Positions 1 through 6,475 of a stretch of DNA of 18,830 bases are shown here, one piece after another; position 1 is the first letter of the stretch, and each line of letters opens with the position of its first letter. The notes beneath the pieces were generated by a model. It worked only from the letters and a program-made list of their open reading frames with translations, had not been told where the DNA came from and did no database searches. Origin of the DNA: G039029935 sp039029935 (lineage in GTDB: Bacteria > Chloroflexota > Anaerolineae > Caldilineales > Caldilineaceae); NCBI GenBank assembly GCA_039029935.1, contig JBCCFC010000085.1, positions 1-18,830 on the forward strand, read 5' to 3'. The position numbers and the translations under genes are program-made.

Positions 1-130
1 AAAACAAAAATAACCAAATCCTATATCAACAACAACTCATAATTATCACAAACAATTATATACTAGGCATGAATGAAAAATAGTTTTTTTCTATATTTTT
101 GACATGCGAACTATAGAAACGAGTTAAACA
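1..130. other. AT-rich leader upstream of the CpXC gene
   Basis: This is strongly A+T-rich sequence with no ORF I would support. Positions 68-109 form an imperfect dyad: GCATG and CATGC at the ends, AAAAATAG and CTATATTTTT inside, and a central run of eight T. It could be a terminator for a gene to the left or part of the promoter region. A TTGACA lies at 99-104, but nothing close to TATAAT follows at the right distance, so I do not call a promoter. Confidence 0.3.
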
Positions 131-1795
131 ATGAGTGGCATTCTGATACCGGGGCAAGAAAATCGACCTCGGCCAAGTGGTGGAATCGAATTACCAAAAG
201 GCTTCTCGTCTTCACGTGAACGAGAGCAAGAGCAAGAGAACGTGGTTCAGGCTGATGAGAAAGAAGAACAGCCTGTCGAAAGTGTAGAGGACAATCAAAC
301 GTTTACCGATAGCGGCATTGCACTGCCAAGTGGAAGCACATCTGACAGTGCTGGCACATCCACACCCATTGAGATGCCTGATGATGAGACAACACCTGAT
401 ACACCTGAAGCTGGACAATCACAGGGGCAACCACAGGAAGAATTACTCTTTCCGCCAATGGGTGCGCAAATTCAATGTCCATCGTGTGGGACACCCTATA
501 CTGTCCCTGTATTTAGCATTATTGACTTGGGCGTCAACCCAGAATTGAAGATGCCATTGCTCAGTGGTCAAGTCAATATTGCTCTCTGCCGGCAGTGTGG
601 TGCTGGCGGCCCGATGGGTGCGCCTTTGATGGTTCATGATCCTGAAAATGACTTCTTGGGTGTCTATGTCCCTGCCGAAAGTGGCATGAATGACATCCAG
701 CGTCAAAAAGCCATTGGTGATTTGACGCAAACATTGATGAATAAATTGCCCACAGAGTCCCGTCGAGGCTATATGCTCCAACCACAGCCATTTATGGATT
801 GGCAACGATTCATGGAGAAGCTCTGGGAGTCTGAAGGGGTGACGCCTGAGATGTTACGACGGCAGGGCGCACAGAGTAGCTTGCTTCAACAGCTACTGGG
901 CTTGGCAAATGACGAAAAAGCCCTCGAACTTGCGATTGAACGCAACCGAGAGTTAATCGACCGTCAATTTATCGCCATTCTGCAACAGTATCTCACCGCT
1001 GCCGAAGCACAGGGGCGTGTTCGAGAATTGGAGTTGATGATGGCATTGTACGAGAAGGTCCTTGCTGTCACAGATGCGGGTGCTGAAGTCCAACAGTTGC
1101 AAGACAAAGTGCGTGGTATTTTGGAACAAATTACAAACCAAACCACACGTCCTGAACTGTTGACATTGCTGGTTGATGCGTGGAAAGATGAAGACGGCGA
1201 CAGTATTATTCCTGCGTTGATGTCATCGATCTATCCCATGTTGGACTACCAGTTCCTCGTGGCGCTATCAGAGCGAGTCGACGCAGCTGAAAGTGATGAG
1301 GACAAAGAAATCCTCAATGAACTGCGCGAATTTGTGGTGACGTTCCAAGATCAGCAGCGTCAACAACAGGAAGCGGTTGTCCAGCAAGTTCAGACCATTG
1401 TCCAAGATGTGATGCAAGCGGATAACCCACAACAGCAACTACGCCAATATGCTGATTATATCAACGACGCCTTCATGAACATTTTGGTGGCAAACATTCA
1501 ACAGGCGCAACAGCAGAATCAAATGGGGGTAGCACGCACCCTGAGCCAGATTTATCAAATGGCGTTGGAGATTGTGCAGGAACGGATGCCACCAGAGATG
1601 CGTCTGCTCAATCAACTGATGGCTGCACCGGATGAGGCAAGTGTGCGTCAATTACTACGCGAGAATCGTCACATGTTGACCAATGAGTTTATGGCTGCAC
1701 TCGAACCAATGGAGGCCCAGATGCGTGAAGGGGGACGTGCCGATTTGGCAGATCGACTTAAGTCGATTCGGGGTCGCGTAGCGTTGATGCGGTAG
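131..1795 (+). CDS. CpXC-domain zinc-ribbon protein with helical repeats
   Basis: The 554-residue protein is not secreted: it has no signal peptide or membrane segment. Residues 1-105 are low-complexity and acidic, and carry a recurring short motif of SGIxLPxG type (residues 2-8, 16-24, 61-68, and a looser copy at 78-85). Residues 114-182 match the CpXC family: C116-P-S-C119 and C153-R-Q-C156 are spaced to bind one zinc, with the typical PELKxPLLSGxVN stretch between them. From about 250 to the end the protein is helical and rich in Q, L and E, with about four related ~60-residue units (251-311, 343-403, 428-482, 492-551) of the form LLxxL..DE....NRxLL...F.A.L. I recall similar repeats in Chloroflexi CHAT/TPR-type proteins. 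The zinc fold is well supported. The function is unknown; a scaffold or adaptor role is only a guess. It is followed by a long hairpin and cinA in the same direction. Confidence 0.8.
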   Translation: MSGILIPGQENRPRPSGGIELPKGFSSSREREQEQENVVQADEKEEQPVESVEDNQTFTDSGIALPSGSTSDSAGTSTPIEMPDDETTPDTPEAGQSQGQPQEELLFPPMGAQIQCPSCGTPYTVPVFSIIDLGVNPELKMPLLSGQVNIALCRQCGAGGPMGAPLMVHDPENDFLGVYVPAESGMNDIQRQKAIGDLTQTLMNKLPTESRRGYMLQPQPFMDWQRFMEKLWESEGVTPEMLRRQGAQSSLLQQLLGLANDEKALELAIERNRELIDRQFIAILQQYLTAAEAQGRVRELELMMALYEKVLAVTDAGAEVQQLQDKVRGILEQITNQTTRPELLTLLVDAWKDEDGDSIIPALMSSIYPMLDYQFLVALSERVDAAESDEDKEILNELREFVVTFQDQQRQQQEAVVQQVQTIVQDVMQADNPQQQLRQYADYINDAFMNILVANIQQAQQQNQMGVARTLSQIYQMALEIVQERMPPEMRLLNQLMAAPDEASVRQLLRENRHMLTNEFMAALEPMEAQMREGGRADLADRLKSIRGRVALMR

Positions 1796-1905
1796 ATCGG
1801 TGTGTCGGTGGTCGGTGTGTCGGTGTGTCGGTGGTAGGTATACCGGTGGTACTGGACATGCTGACATACTGACACACTGACACACTGACACACTGACATG
1901 CTGAT
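1796..1905 (+). repeat. Tandem-repeat spacer forming a long RNA hairpin
   Basis: The left arm (from 1796) repeats CGGTGTGT-like units and the right arm (to 1905) repeats CTGACACA-like units. Read as + strand RNA, 1796-1832 pairs with 1868-1905 over about 37 bp with one bulged base. Every non-Watson-Crick pair (seven) is a G.U wobble and none is a mismatch. On the minus strand the same seven would be A.C mismatches. The + strand is the sense strand of both flanking genes. It may end or protect the CpXC transcript. There is no strong T-run after it, so a classical terminator is doubtful. Confidence 0.7.
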
Positions 1906-1933
1906 TTATCACAAAAAATGGTTAAGTAAGATT

Positions 1934-3178
1934 ATGTCAAATACAAATATAGCCGTTGAAATTGTTACAACAGGCACAGAGATTTTGTTGGGTGAGATTG
2001 TGGATACCAATGCTGCGTGGATTGCCCAACAACTACGGGATGCGGGGGTCAACCTCTACTACAAAACAACCGTCGGTGACAATAGAGAGCGCATCCATTC
2101 GATCCTTTCGTTGGGGCTAGGGCGCAGTGATGTTCTCCTGGTGACAGGGGGGTTAGGGCCGACCGTCGATGATGTCACGCGTGATGTGATTGCAGATGCA
2201 ACGGGTTGCCCGCTCTATCTCGACGAGAAGGCATTGGTCGATTTGAAGGCTAAGTTCCAACGGTTTGGTGTGGAAATGACCGATAACAATTTGCAACAAG
2301 TTTACATCCCAGAGGGCGCGATTGTTGTTGATAACCCAGTTGGGACCGCACCAGGATTTATTGTTGAACCCAAAGATGACAGCATTCGTGGCACAGTCAT
2401 CGCCATGCCTGGTGTACCACGCGAGATGAAGCGCATGATGACTGACACCATCCTGCCCTATCTGCGCAAACGGAATGGCAATATAGGCATCATCCGTCGT
2501 CGTGTCCTGCGCACCATTGGCATTGGTGAGAGTACACTCGACGACAAGATTGGTGACTTGATGGAAAGTTCTAACCCGACTGTGGGTCTGGCTGCGCATA
2601 CGGGGCAGGTGGATGTCCGTGTCACGGCTCGTGCAGAGACGGAATCCGAGGCTGAAGCCATGATTGATCAACTGGCGCAGACCATCCGTGAACGTGTTGG
2701 CGATGTCATCTATAGCACGACGCCAAAGGAGAGCTATGGGACAGTCATTGCACGTGGGTTGCAGGCGAAGGAGGCGACGGTTGCCATCCTCGAAACCAAC
2801 ACCGCAGGTACAGTTGCCGAGCGACTGAAAGCTGGGTTAGAGTCGTATGACGCGGTCGCTGGTCAATGGCAAACCTCAGATGAACTGCCCACCGAATTAG
2901 TGGCGCACATAGGGAATGACAGTGTCTCAGAAGCCAATGCGGGTGAAGCAGCACAGGCATTGGTGGCTCTCTCCTGTGCAACCTATGGGCTGGCAATTCT
3001 GGGGACAAGCGGTGTAGATGAAGGGTTTTATGGCAATAACCGAGGCGAGACGTGGATTGCCCTTGCGACTGCCGATGGTGTGATCGACACACAACATGTG
3101 AACTTTTCAGGTGGAGACGAATTCACCAAAGTGCGCATGGGTAATACCGCGTTAGGGGTATTATGGCGTGAGATATAA
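1934..3178 (+). CDS. cinA: CinA family protein, C-terminal amidase domain degenerate
   Basis: The 414-residue length is normal for two-domain CinA. The N-terminal MoaB/MogA-like domain (residues ~6-170) is well kept: TTGTEILLGEIVDTNA, then VTGGLGPTVDDVTRD, NPVGTAPGF and MPGVPREM. In the family this domain hydrolyses ADP-ribose and is linked to pyridine-nucleotide salvage. A middle segment (GIGES...NPTVGLAAHTGQVDVRVTA) is also typical. The C-terminal domain (from ~280) should be the NMN deamidase (PncC-like). Its E-S-x-T-G-G motif reads E287-T-N-T-A-G, and the usual GPGGG loop reads GTSGVDEGFYGNNRG, so catalysis by this half is doubtful. I chose ATG 1934 over the in-frame ATG at 1898 because family members start just before the beta strand VEIVTTGTE, and 1898 lies inside the upstream hairpin. 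No strong ribosome binding site is visible at either start. Confidence 0.9.
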   Translation: MSNTNIAVEIVTTGTEILLGEIVDTNAAWIAQQLRDAGVNLYYKTTVGDNRERIHSILSLGLGRSDVLLVTGGLGPTVDDVTRDVIADATGCPLYLDEKALVDLKAKFQRFGVEMTDNNLQQVYIPEGAIVVDNPVGTAPGFIVEPKDDSIRGTVIAMPGVPREMKRMMTDTILPYLRKRNGNIGIIRRRVLRTIGIGESTLDDKIGDLMESSNPTVGLAAHTGQVDVRVTARAETESEAEAMIDQLAQTIRERVGDVIYSTTPKESYGTVIARGLQAKEATVAILETNTAGTVAERLKAGLESYDAVAGQWQTSDELPTELVAHIGNDSVSEANAGEAAQALVALSCATYGLAILGTSGVDEGFYGNNRGETWIALATADGVIDTQHVNFSGGDEFTKVRMGNTALGVLWREI

Positions 3179-3210
3179 CAGATAAGATCGAAATAGTTGT
3201 GAGAAATAAG

Positions 3211-3238
3211 AAACCGAGTTTTTTTTAAAACTAGGTTT
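3211..3238 (+). terminator. Hairpin with T-runs after cinA
   Basis: Arms 3211-3222 (AAACCGAGTTTT) and 3227-3238 (AAAACTAGGTTT) pair at 11 of 12 positions around a TTTT loop, and T-rich sequence follows (ATTCTTTCT). It lies 32 bases after the cinA stop and 32 bases before the next start, so it could be a terminator or a small A/T-rich repeat. The stem is weak at its base. Confidence 0.5.
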
Positions 3239-3270
3239 ATTCTTTCTAACAACAATTCCAGAGGTACAAG

Positions 3271-3837
3271 ATGAAACATCTGCTTGAACTTTTTAGCCAT
3301 GCGAATACCCTCAAGCGATTGCCGCGCATGGGTTGGCTGCTGTCCGGGATATCAGACGCAGAGTCTGTGGCTGACCACACGTGCAATGTCGCACTGCTTG
3401 CCATGATGCTGGCCGAAGAAATCAATCAAGATTGGGCGGCACAAGGACTGAGCGCACCGCTTGATGCGTCAAAGGTCACCATGATTGCGCTGGTGCATGA
3501 CTTAGCTGAAAGCGTCGTTATGGATTTGCCCAAACGCAGTGTCCATTTTCTGGGCAGCGAGACCAAACGTATTGCAGAAGAAAAGGCCATCAACCATGTA
3601 CTCGCTGAGCTGCCCAACAGTGAAACCTACGTAGCATTGTGGAACGAGTATGAAACTGCCGCCACGCCAGAAGCGCGTCTTGTCAAAGATGTCGATAAGC
3701 TGGAAATGGTCTACCAAGCACTATGCTATGAACAAGCTGGACACCAAACACTGGATGACTTTTGGCAAGGGCATCAATGGCGATATCCGCTGTGTGCAGC
3801 ATTATTTGACGAATTACAGAAACAGCGAGTCTCGTAA
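3271..3837 (+). CDS. HD-domain phosphohydrolase, YfbR/HDDC2-like
   Basis: The 188-residue protein belongs to the HD superfamily of metal-dependent phosphohydrolases. The motif set is complete: H36 (in ESVADHTCNVALLA), H76-D77 (ALVHDLAE) and D142 (VKDVDKLEM). The stretch LPRMGWLLSGISDAESVADH resembles the start of YfbR and HDDC2 proteins, where R and W help bind a 5'-deoxynucleoside monophosphate. The likely reaction is removal of the 5'-phosphate from dNMPs, giving deoxynucleosides. The HD fold and catalytic site are clear; the exact substrate is inferred from family resemblance. AGAGGT at 3260-3265 is a good ribosome binding site for ATG 3271. The gene is convergent with the DoxX-like gene. 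Confidence 0.85.
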   Translation: MKHLLELFSHANTLKRLPRMGWLLSGISDAESVADHTCNVALLAMMLAEEINQDWAAQGLSAPLDASKVTMIALVHDLAESVVMDLPKRSVHFLGSETKRIAEEKAINHVLAELPNSETYVALWNEYETAATPEARLVKDVDKLEMVYQALCYEQAGHQTLDDFWQGHQWRYPLCAALFDELQKQRVS

Positions 3838-3856
3838 TGATGGACTCAGAATTGAT

Positions 3857-4011
3857 TAAAAAGCTTGTCAGTTAGTCAGCCGTCAGCATTGCAGCACTTC
3901 AGCACTTCAGCATTGCAGCATACCGGCTGACAAGCTGACGGCTGACTAACTGACAAGCTGACTGGCTGACAAGCTGACAAGCTGACTGGCTGATTTTATA
4001 CTTTCCTATGC
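3857..4011. repeat. Convergent-junction repeat, copy 1, with 26-bp inverted repeat
   Basis: A perfect 26-bp inverted repeat (3862-3887 with 3934-3959) encloses tandem CAGCACTT/CAGCATTG units. It is followed by eight-base CTGACAAG/CTGACTGG units and then GATTTTATA. The left edge (TAAAAAGCTTGTCAG, 3857-3871) and the right edge (CTGACTGGCTGA, ATTTTA, TTCCTATGC) recur at 12033-12105, so this is one repeat family. The block sits between two convergent genes, has A-runs on the left and T-runs on the right, and could terminate both transcripts. The stop codon of the DoxX-like gene (4006-4008) lies in its right edge. Confidence 0.8.
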
Positions 4012-4938
4012 CGCCACCTTTTCCTGTGACTTCATAACGGGCGACTGCCCAAATGTATTCTGAACACTTTGGAACAGACTCAATAGTGTATGGCTGTTGC
4101 CGCCACCAAGAACCGCCAGTACAATTGTGGAGGCCAACAGCGCAAATTCACGCTTAACGCTGTTCAAGTTGCCGATGATGCCTTTGTCCAAGCCCATTGT
4201 GCCAACCATGTACCAGAGCAGGACGACGATGCCCACCATGCCCGCATAGCGCGCACCGTTGCCAATAAGCAGGACCAAACCAATGGCTGTCAGGATGGCT
4301 GGGTGGGCAAAACTCTTGATGTTTTCCATGCCATAAAATGCACCGCCAACGAGGAAGACAAAGCCGATTGACAGGCGCAGAAGCAGTCCCAAAGCATCCC
4401 AATTGACATGCTCGTTTGTTTCGGCTGCACCAAATAGCTTGCTGTCCATGCTCCACGCACCGGGGCCAATATTGTAGAGTACAAAGAGAATGCCCGAAAT
4501 GGCGATGTCGCGAATCATGACGAGAATCGAAGGCGCAGTGTGTGTTTTGGTGATAATCTCAAACTCTGGTGCATTGACCACTGGTAGAGCAATGACAAAG
4601 CTCCAACACAGAAAGGCAAAGAGTAGACTAAATGCTCGAACGCCTAGCCCGACAATCAGGGCAACGCCAGCGATAAATTCTAGCGCAGAAAGACTTGTGA
4701 GAAAGAACCAAGGTGTCATGATGGTACTGAGTACGCCATCAACAAAAAGATAGTCAACAAAAAACTGATTGATGTATCCGCCCGGTGAGAGATAAAGATT
4801 GACCATATCGGCCTGTGTGCTTGGCACAAGCAGCTTACTCAATTTGGCGATCCCACCCGCAAAGAAGACCAGCCCAACCCCAACGCGAAGGATCAATGCG
4901 GTCTGTGCATAACTCAACCGAAACTTTGTGTTAAACAT
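4006..4938 (-). CDS. DoxX/DoxD-like integral membrane protein, duplicated domain
   Basis: The 310 residues are mostly hydrophobic, with about eight membrane segments. The DoxX signature LRVGVGLVFFAGGIAKL (residues 17-33) recurs as LRLSIGFVFLVGGAFYG (187-203), so the protein looks like two DoxX-type four-helix units joined at GPGAWSMDSKLFG (158-170). DoxX/DoxD proteins are membrane partners in thiosulfate:quinone or similar oxidoreductase complexes, and many are uncharacterised. No oxidoreductase subunit lies beside it here, so the role is open. The ribosome binding site AGGAG (4945-4949 on the + map) stands six bases before ATG. The gene is probably transcribed alone from the 4939-5134 spacer, because a T-rich spacer and small dyads separate it from the Rpn gene. 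Its stop falls within the convergent-junction repeat. Confidence 0.8.
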   Translation of the reverse strand: MFNTKFRLSYAQTALILRVGVGLVFFAGGIAKLSKLLVPSTQADMVNLYLSPGGYINQFFVDYLFVDGVLSTIMTPWFFLTSLSALEFIAGVALIVGLGVRAFSLLFAFLCWSFVIALPVVNAPEFEIITKTHTAPSILVMIRDIAISGILFVLYNIGPGAWSMDSKLFGAAETNEHVNWDALGLLLRLSIGFVFLVGGAFYGMENIKSFAHPAILTAIGLVLLIGNGARYAGMVGIVVLLWYMVGTMGLDKGIIGNLNSVKREFALLASTIVLAVLGGGNSHTLLSLFQSVQNTFGQSPVMKSQEKVAA

Positions 4939-4963
4939 TCTGTTCTCCTAAATCATAAATTAT

Positions 4964-4980
4964 GGGATGATAGTCATCCC
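4964..4980. promoter_or_regulatory. Perfect 7-bp dyad in the DoxX leader
   Basis: GGGATGA-TAG-TCATCCC is a perfect inverted repeat 26-42 bases upstream of the DoxX-like start. It could be a protein binding site or a 5'-UTR hairpin. Its function is inferred from position only. Confidence 0.45.
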
Positions 4981-5001
4981 AATGATGAATGTTATCGTGA
5001 A

Positions 5002-5018
5002 GAGGTGTTTAACCCCTC
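5002..5018. promoter_or_regulatory. Imperfect dyad next to a TATAGT box
   Basis: On the minus strand GAGGGGTT-A-AACACCTC is a dyad matching 7 of 8 positions per arm. It lies directly downstream of TATAGT (complement of 5020-5025), a possible -10 box. No convincing -35 was found 16-19 bases upstream, so the promoter call is weak; the dyad could be an operator for the DoxX-like gene. Confidence 0.3.
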
Positions 5019-5134
5019 CACTATAGAGAACGAACGAGGCGTTGGTTTGATTGCAGGTACACAGAAAAAAATTGGGAATTTTCTATTAATACCGTCTCAA
5101 CTATTCGCTAGGCGATAGACCACGTTTGCCTCGA

Positions 5135-6349
5135 TTATCCATCAACATCCATATTATTTGCAGCAATCAACCGCATCATAAAGAAGGCCAAATCCCTGTT
5201 GGCAGCATCCAACGCATCATTAATGAGGCGATCCAATGCATCTTCGTCTTCAATTCGTTCAAGCTGCTTCGTGATTACTCTGTGATCTTCCTCACCCAGC
5301 TTGAATGAATGGTTCAATGCGCCAAGAATCATTCTGCGTTGTCTGGCAAACCCTTTTTGAATCAGCGCTTCACGTTCGCGCTCACGCGCTTCACGTTCCT
5401 CTCGTTCCTGTTGAAGTATTCCCTGATATTTTGCTTCTGCTTCTTGCCACCCTTCCTGATGCCCTTCTTGACGGCTACGTTCTGCCAAGCGTTCAAAAAT
5501 TGTATCCATTATCTCTGCCTCCTCCGAAAATACAGTGCGCACCGACTCTGTAAGCAAGTCATCTGGTACTCGGTTCTTTGTTCCTGAGAAATAGCGCAGT
5601 ATCGCTTCCAACAGCGGTCGCAACTTCTCCATTGGGTATTTTTCTCTTTGAAGTGGGGTGAATATTTGAATGAGCCGATTGCGATCTAATTGCTCATCGA
5701 ATATGTATTTTAGTGCAAGCAGACTCGATTGTAAAGCCCCTGACTCCACCAATTGCGTAATCTCATCATCCGATTTCTTGCCTACATTGACCAAGATGTA
5801 TTCAAAGTTAGGGATATATTTGTGCAATGCTGGATCTACATGCTCAAAGGTATTGACAAATTTGCGTTGTACGTGCCACCCCTCTTTGCCATGATAAAAC
5901 ACAACGGGGATGATGACACGGGGCTTGACACCATTGTCGCGGTCAAATTGCCAACGCTCATTCATATAGCGTAGAAACTGCTCCAGAATGGTCGATTCTG
6001 GATGACTTTTATGGTCAAAGAGCAGATAAACCTCGGCTGTCTTGGGTATATCGTTGTCATCCGTTCCCTGTGGATGCAATGACACTTGGAAAAGCATATC
6101 TGTCATATGTTGCACCAAGGTTTCATCGGTGTAGGTTTCTTTGAGAGGCGTCAACGTTTCCAATCGCATCAACGCTACCACGTCAGAGGGCAGAAATCCC
6201 TGAACAAATTGGCGTGTATACTCCACAAACGAGAACACAAATCTGAAAAATTTGTCATGTGGATTGTGGACACGACTGGTTTCTTTTGCCCGTTTGGCGG
6301 CTGTTGGTTTGGCCGATTTCTTCTGATTTTTTTGTTTTCTTCGTGCCAT
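5135..6349 (-). CDS. Rpn-family PD-(D/E)XK nuclease / YhgA-like transposase protein
   Basis: The 404-residue protein begins with a lysine-rich tail (1-22), then shows the Rpn/Transposase_31 pattern: HDKFFRFVFS (31-40), FLPSDVVALMRLETL (52-66), D84 in TDMLFQV, D112-H-K114 in YLLFDHKSHPES, and IIPVVFYHGKEGW. The D...DxK trio is the PD-(D/E)XK catalytic set and looks intact. The family includes E. coli RpnA-E, DNA endonucleases that promote RecA-independent recombination. Residues ~285-340 are highly charged and predicted coiled coil (RQEGHQEGWQEAEAKYQ..., REEREAREREREA), as in many relatives. I use ATG 6349, not the upstream in-frame TTG at 6376, because AGGAG stands ten bases before it and the TTG lies upstream of that site. 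A strong sigma70-type promoter drives it. Native role unknown; it may be a selfish or stress-linked nuclease. Confidence 0.85.
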   Translation of the reverse strand: MARRKQKNQKKSAKPTAAKRAKETSRVHNPHDKFFRFVFSFVEYTRQFVQGFLPSDVVALMRLETLTPLKETYTDETLVQHMTDMLFQVSLHPQGTDDNDIPKTAEVYLLFDHKSHPESTILEQFLRYMNERWQFDRDNGVKPRVIIPVVFYHGKEGWHVQRKFVNTFEHVDPALHKYIPNFEYILVNVGKKSDDEITQLVESGALQSSLLALKYIFDEQLDRNRLIQIFTPLQREKYPMEKLRPLLEAILRYFSGTKNRVPDDLLTESVRTVFSEEAEIMDTIFERLAERSRQEGHQEGWQEAEAKYQGILQQEREEREAREREREALIQKGFARQRRMILGALNHSFKLGEEDHRVITKQLERIEDEDALDRLINDALDAANRDLAFFMMRLIAANNMDVDG

Positions 6350-6359
6350 TGATGTGATA

Positions 6360-6364
6360 CTCCT
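6360..6364 (-). promoter_or_regulatory. Ribosome binding site fixing the Rpn start
   Basis: AGGAG on the minus strand stands ten bases before ATG 6349. It lies downstream of the alternative TTG at 6376, so that upstream start has no ribosome site of its own. Confidence 0.6.
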
Positions 6365-6374
6365 ATGTGTTGGC

Positions 6375-6390
6375 AAACAAATGTTTGTTT
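6375..6390. promoter_or_regulatory. Dyad at the Rpn transcription start
   Basis: AAACAAA-TG-TTTGTTT is a 7-bp inverted repeat with a two-base centre. Given the promoter at 6397-6426, it covers the expected transcription start and first ~15 transcribed bases, a natural place for a repressor operator. Function inferred. Confidence 0.45.
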
Positions 6391-6396
6391 ATTCAG

Positions 6397-6426
6397 AGTA
6401 TAGCAGATAGCAAGGTAGCGTGTCAA
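6397..6426 (-). promoter_or_regulatory. Sigma70/SigA-type promoter of the Rpn gene
   Basis: On the minus strand, TTGACA (complement of 6421-6426) and TATACT (complement of 6397-6402) are separated by 18 bases. The -35 is a perfect consensus and the -10 differs at one base. It lies 48 bases upstream of ATG 6349, in the spacer after the M23 gene, and shows that the Rpn gene can be transcribed on its own. Confidence 0.75.
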
Positions 6427-6427
6427 A

Positions 6428-6458
6428 AAAGCAGTAACATAGAAAGCAGTAACATAGA
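6428..6458. repeat. Two tandem copies of a 15-base unit
   Basis: AAAGCAGTAACATAGA occurs at 6428-6443 and again at 6443-6458, with period 15. It lies just upstream of the Rpn -35 box and 18 bases after the M23 gene's stop. It may be simple duplication or a binding site. Confidence 0.7.
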
Positions 6459-6475
6459 TTGAAGAACCGACTGAA

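Noticed and set aside
99..127. Sigma70 promoter starting at TTGACA 99-104
   Set aside because: The hexamer 17 bases downstream (AGTTAA at 122-127) is a poor -10 and would sit almost on the start codon.
1898..1933. Upstream ATG extending cinA by 12 codons
   Set aside because: It lies inside the repeat hairpin, and the added residues do not fit the CinA N-terminus, which begins just before the first beta strand.
2153..2671. 172-codon open frame on the minus strand inside cinA
   Set aside because: It is fully antisense to a well-supported gene, with no recognisable motif and no ribosome site.
6350..6376. TTG start extending the Rpn protein by nine codons
   Set aside because: The AGGAG site lies downstream of it and ten bases before ATG 6349.
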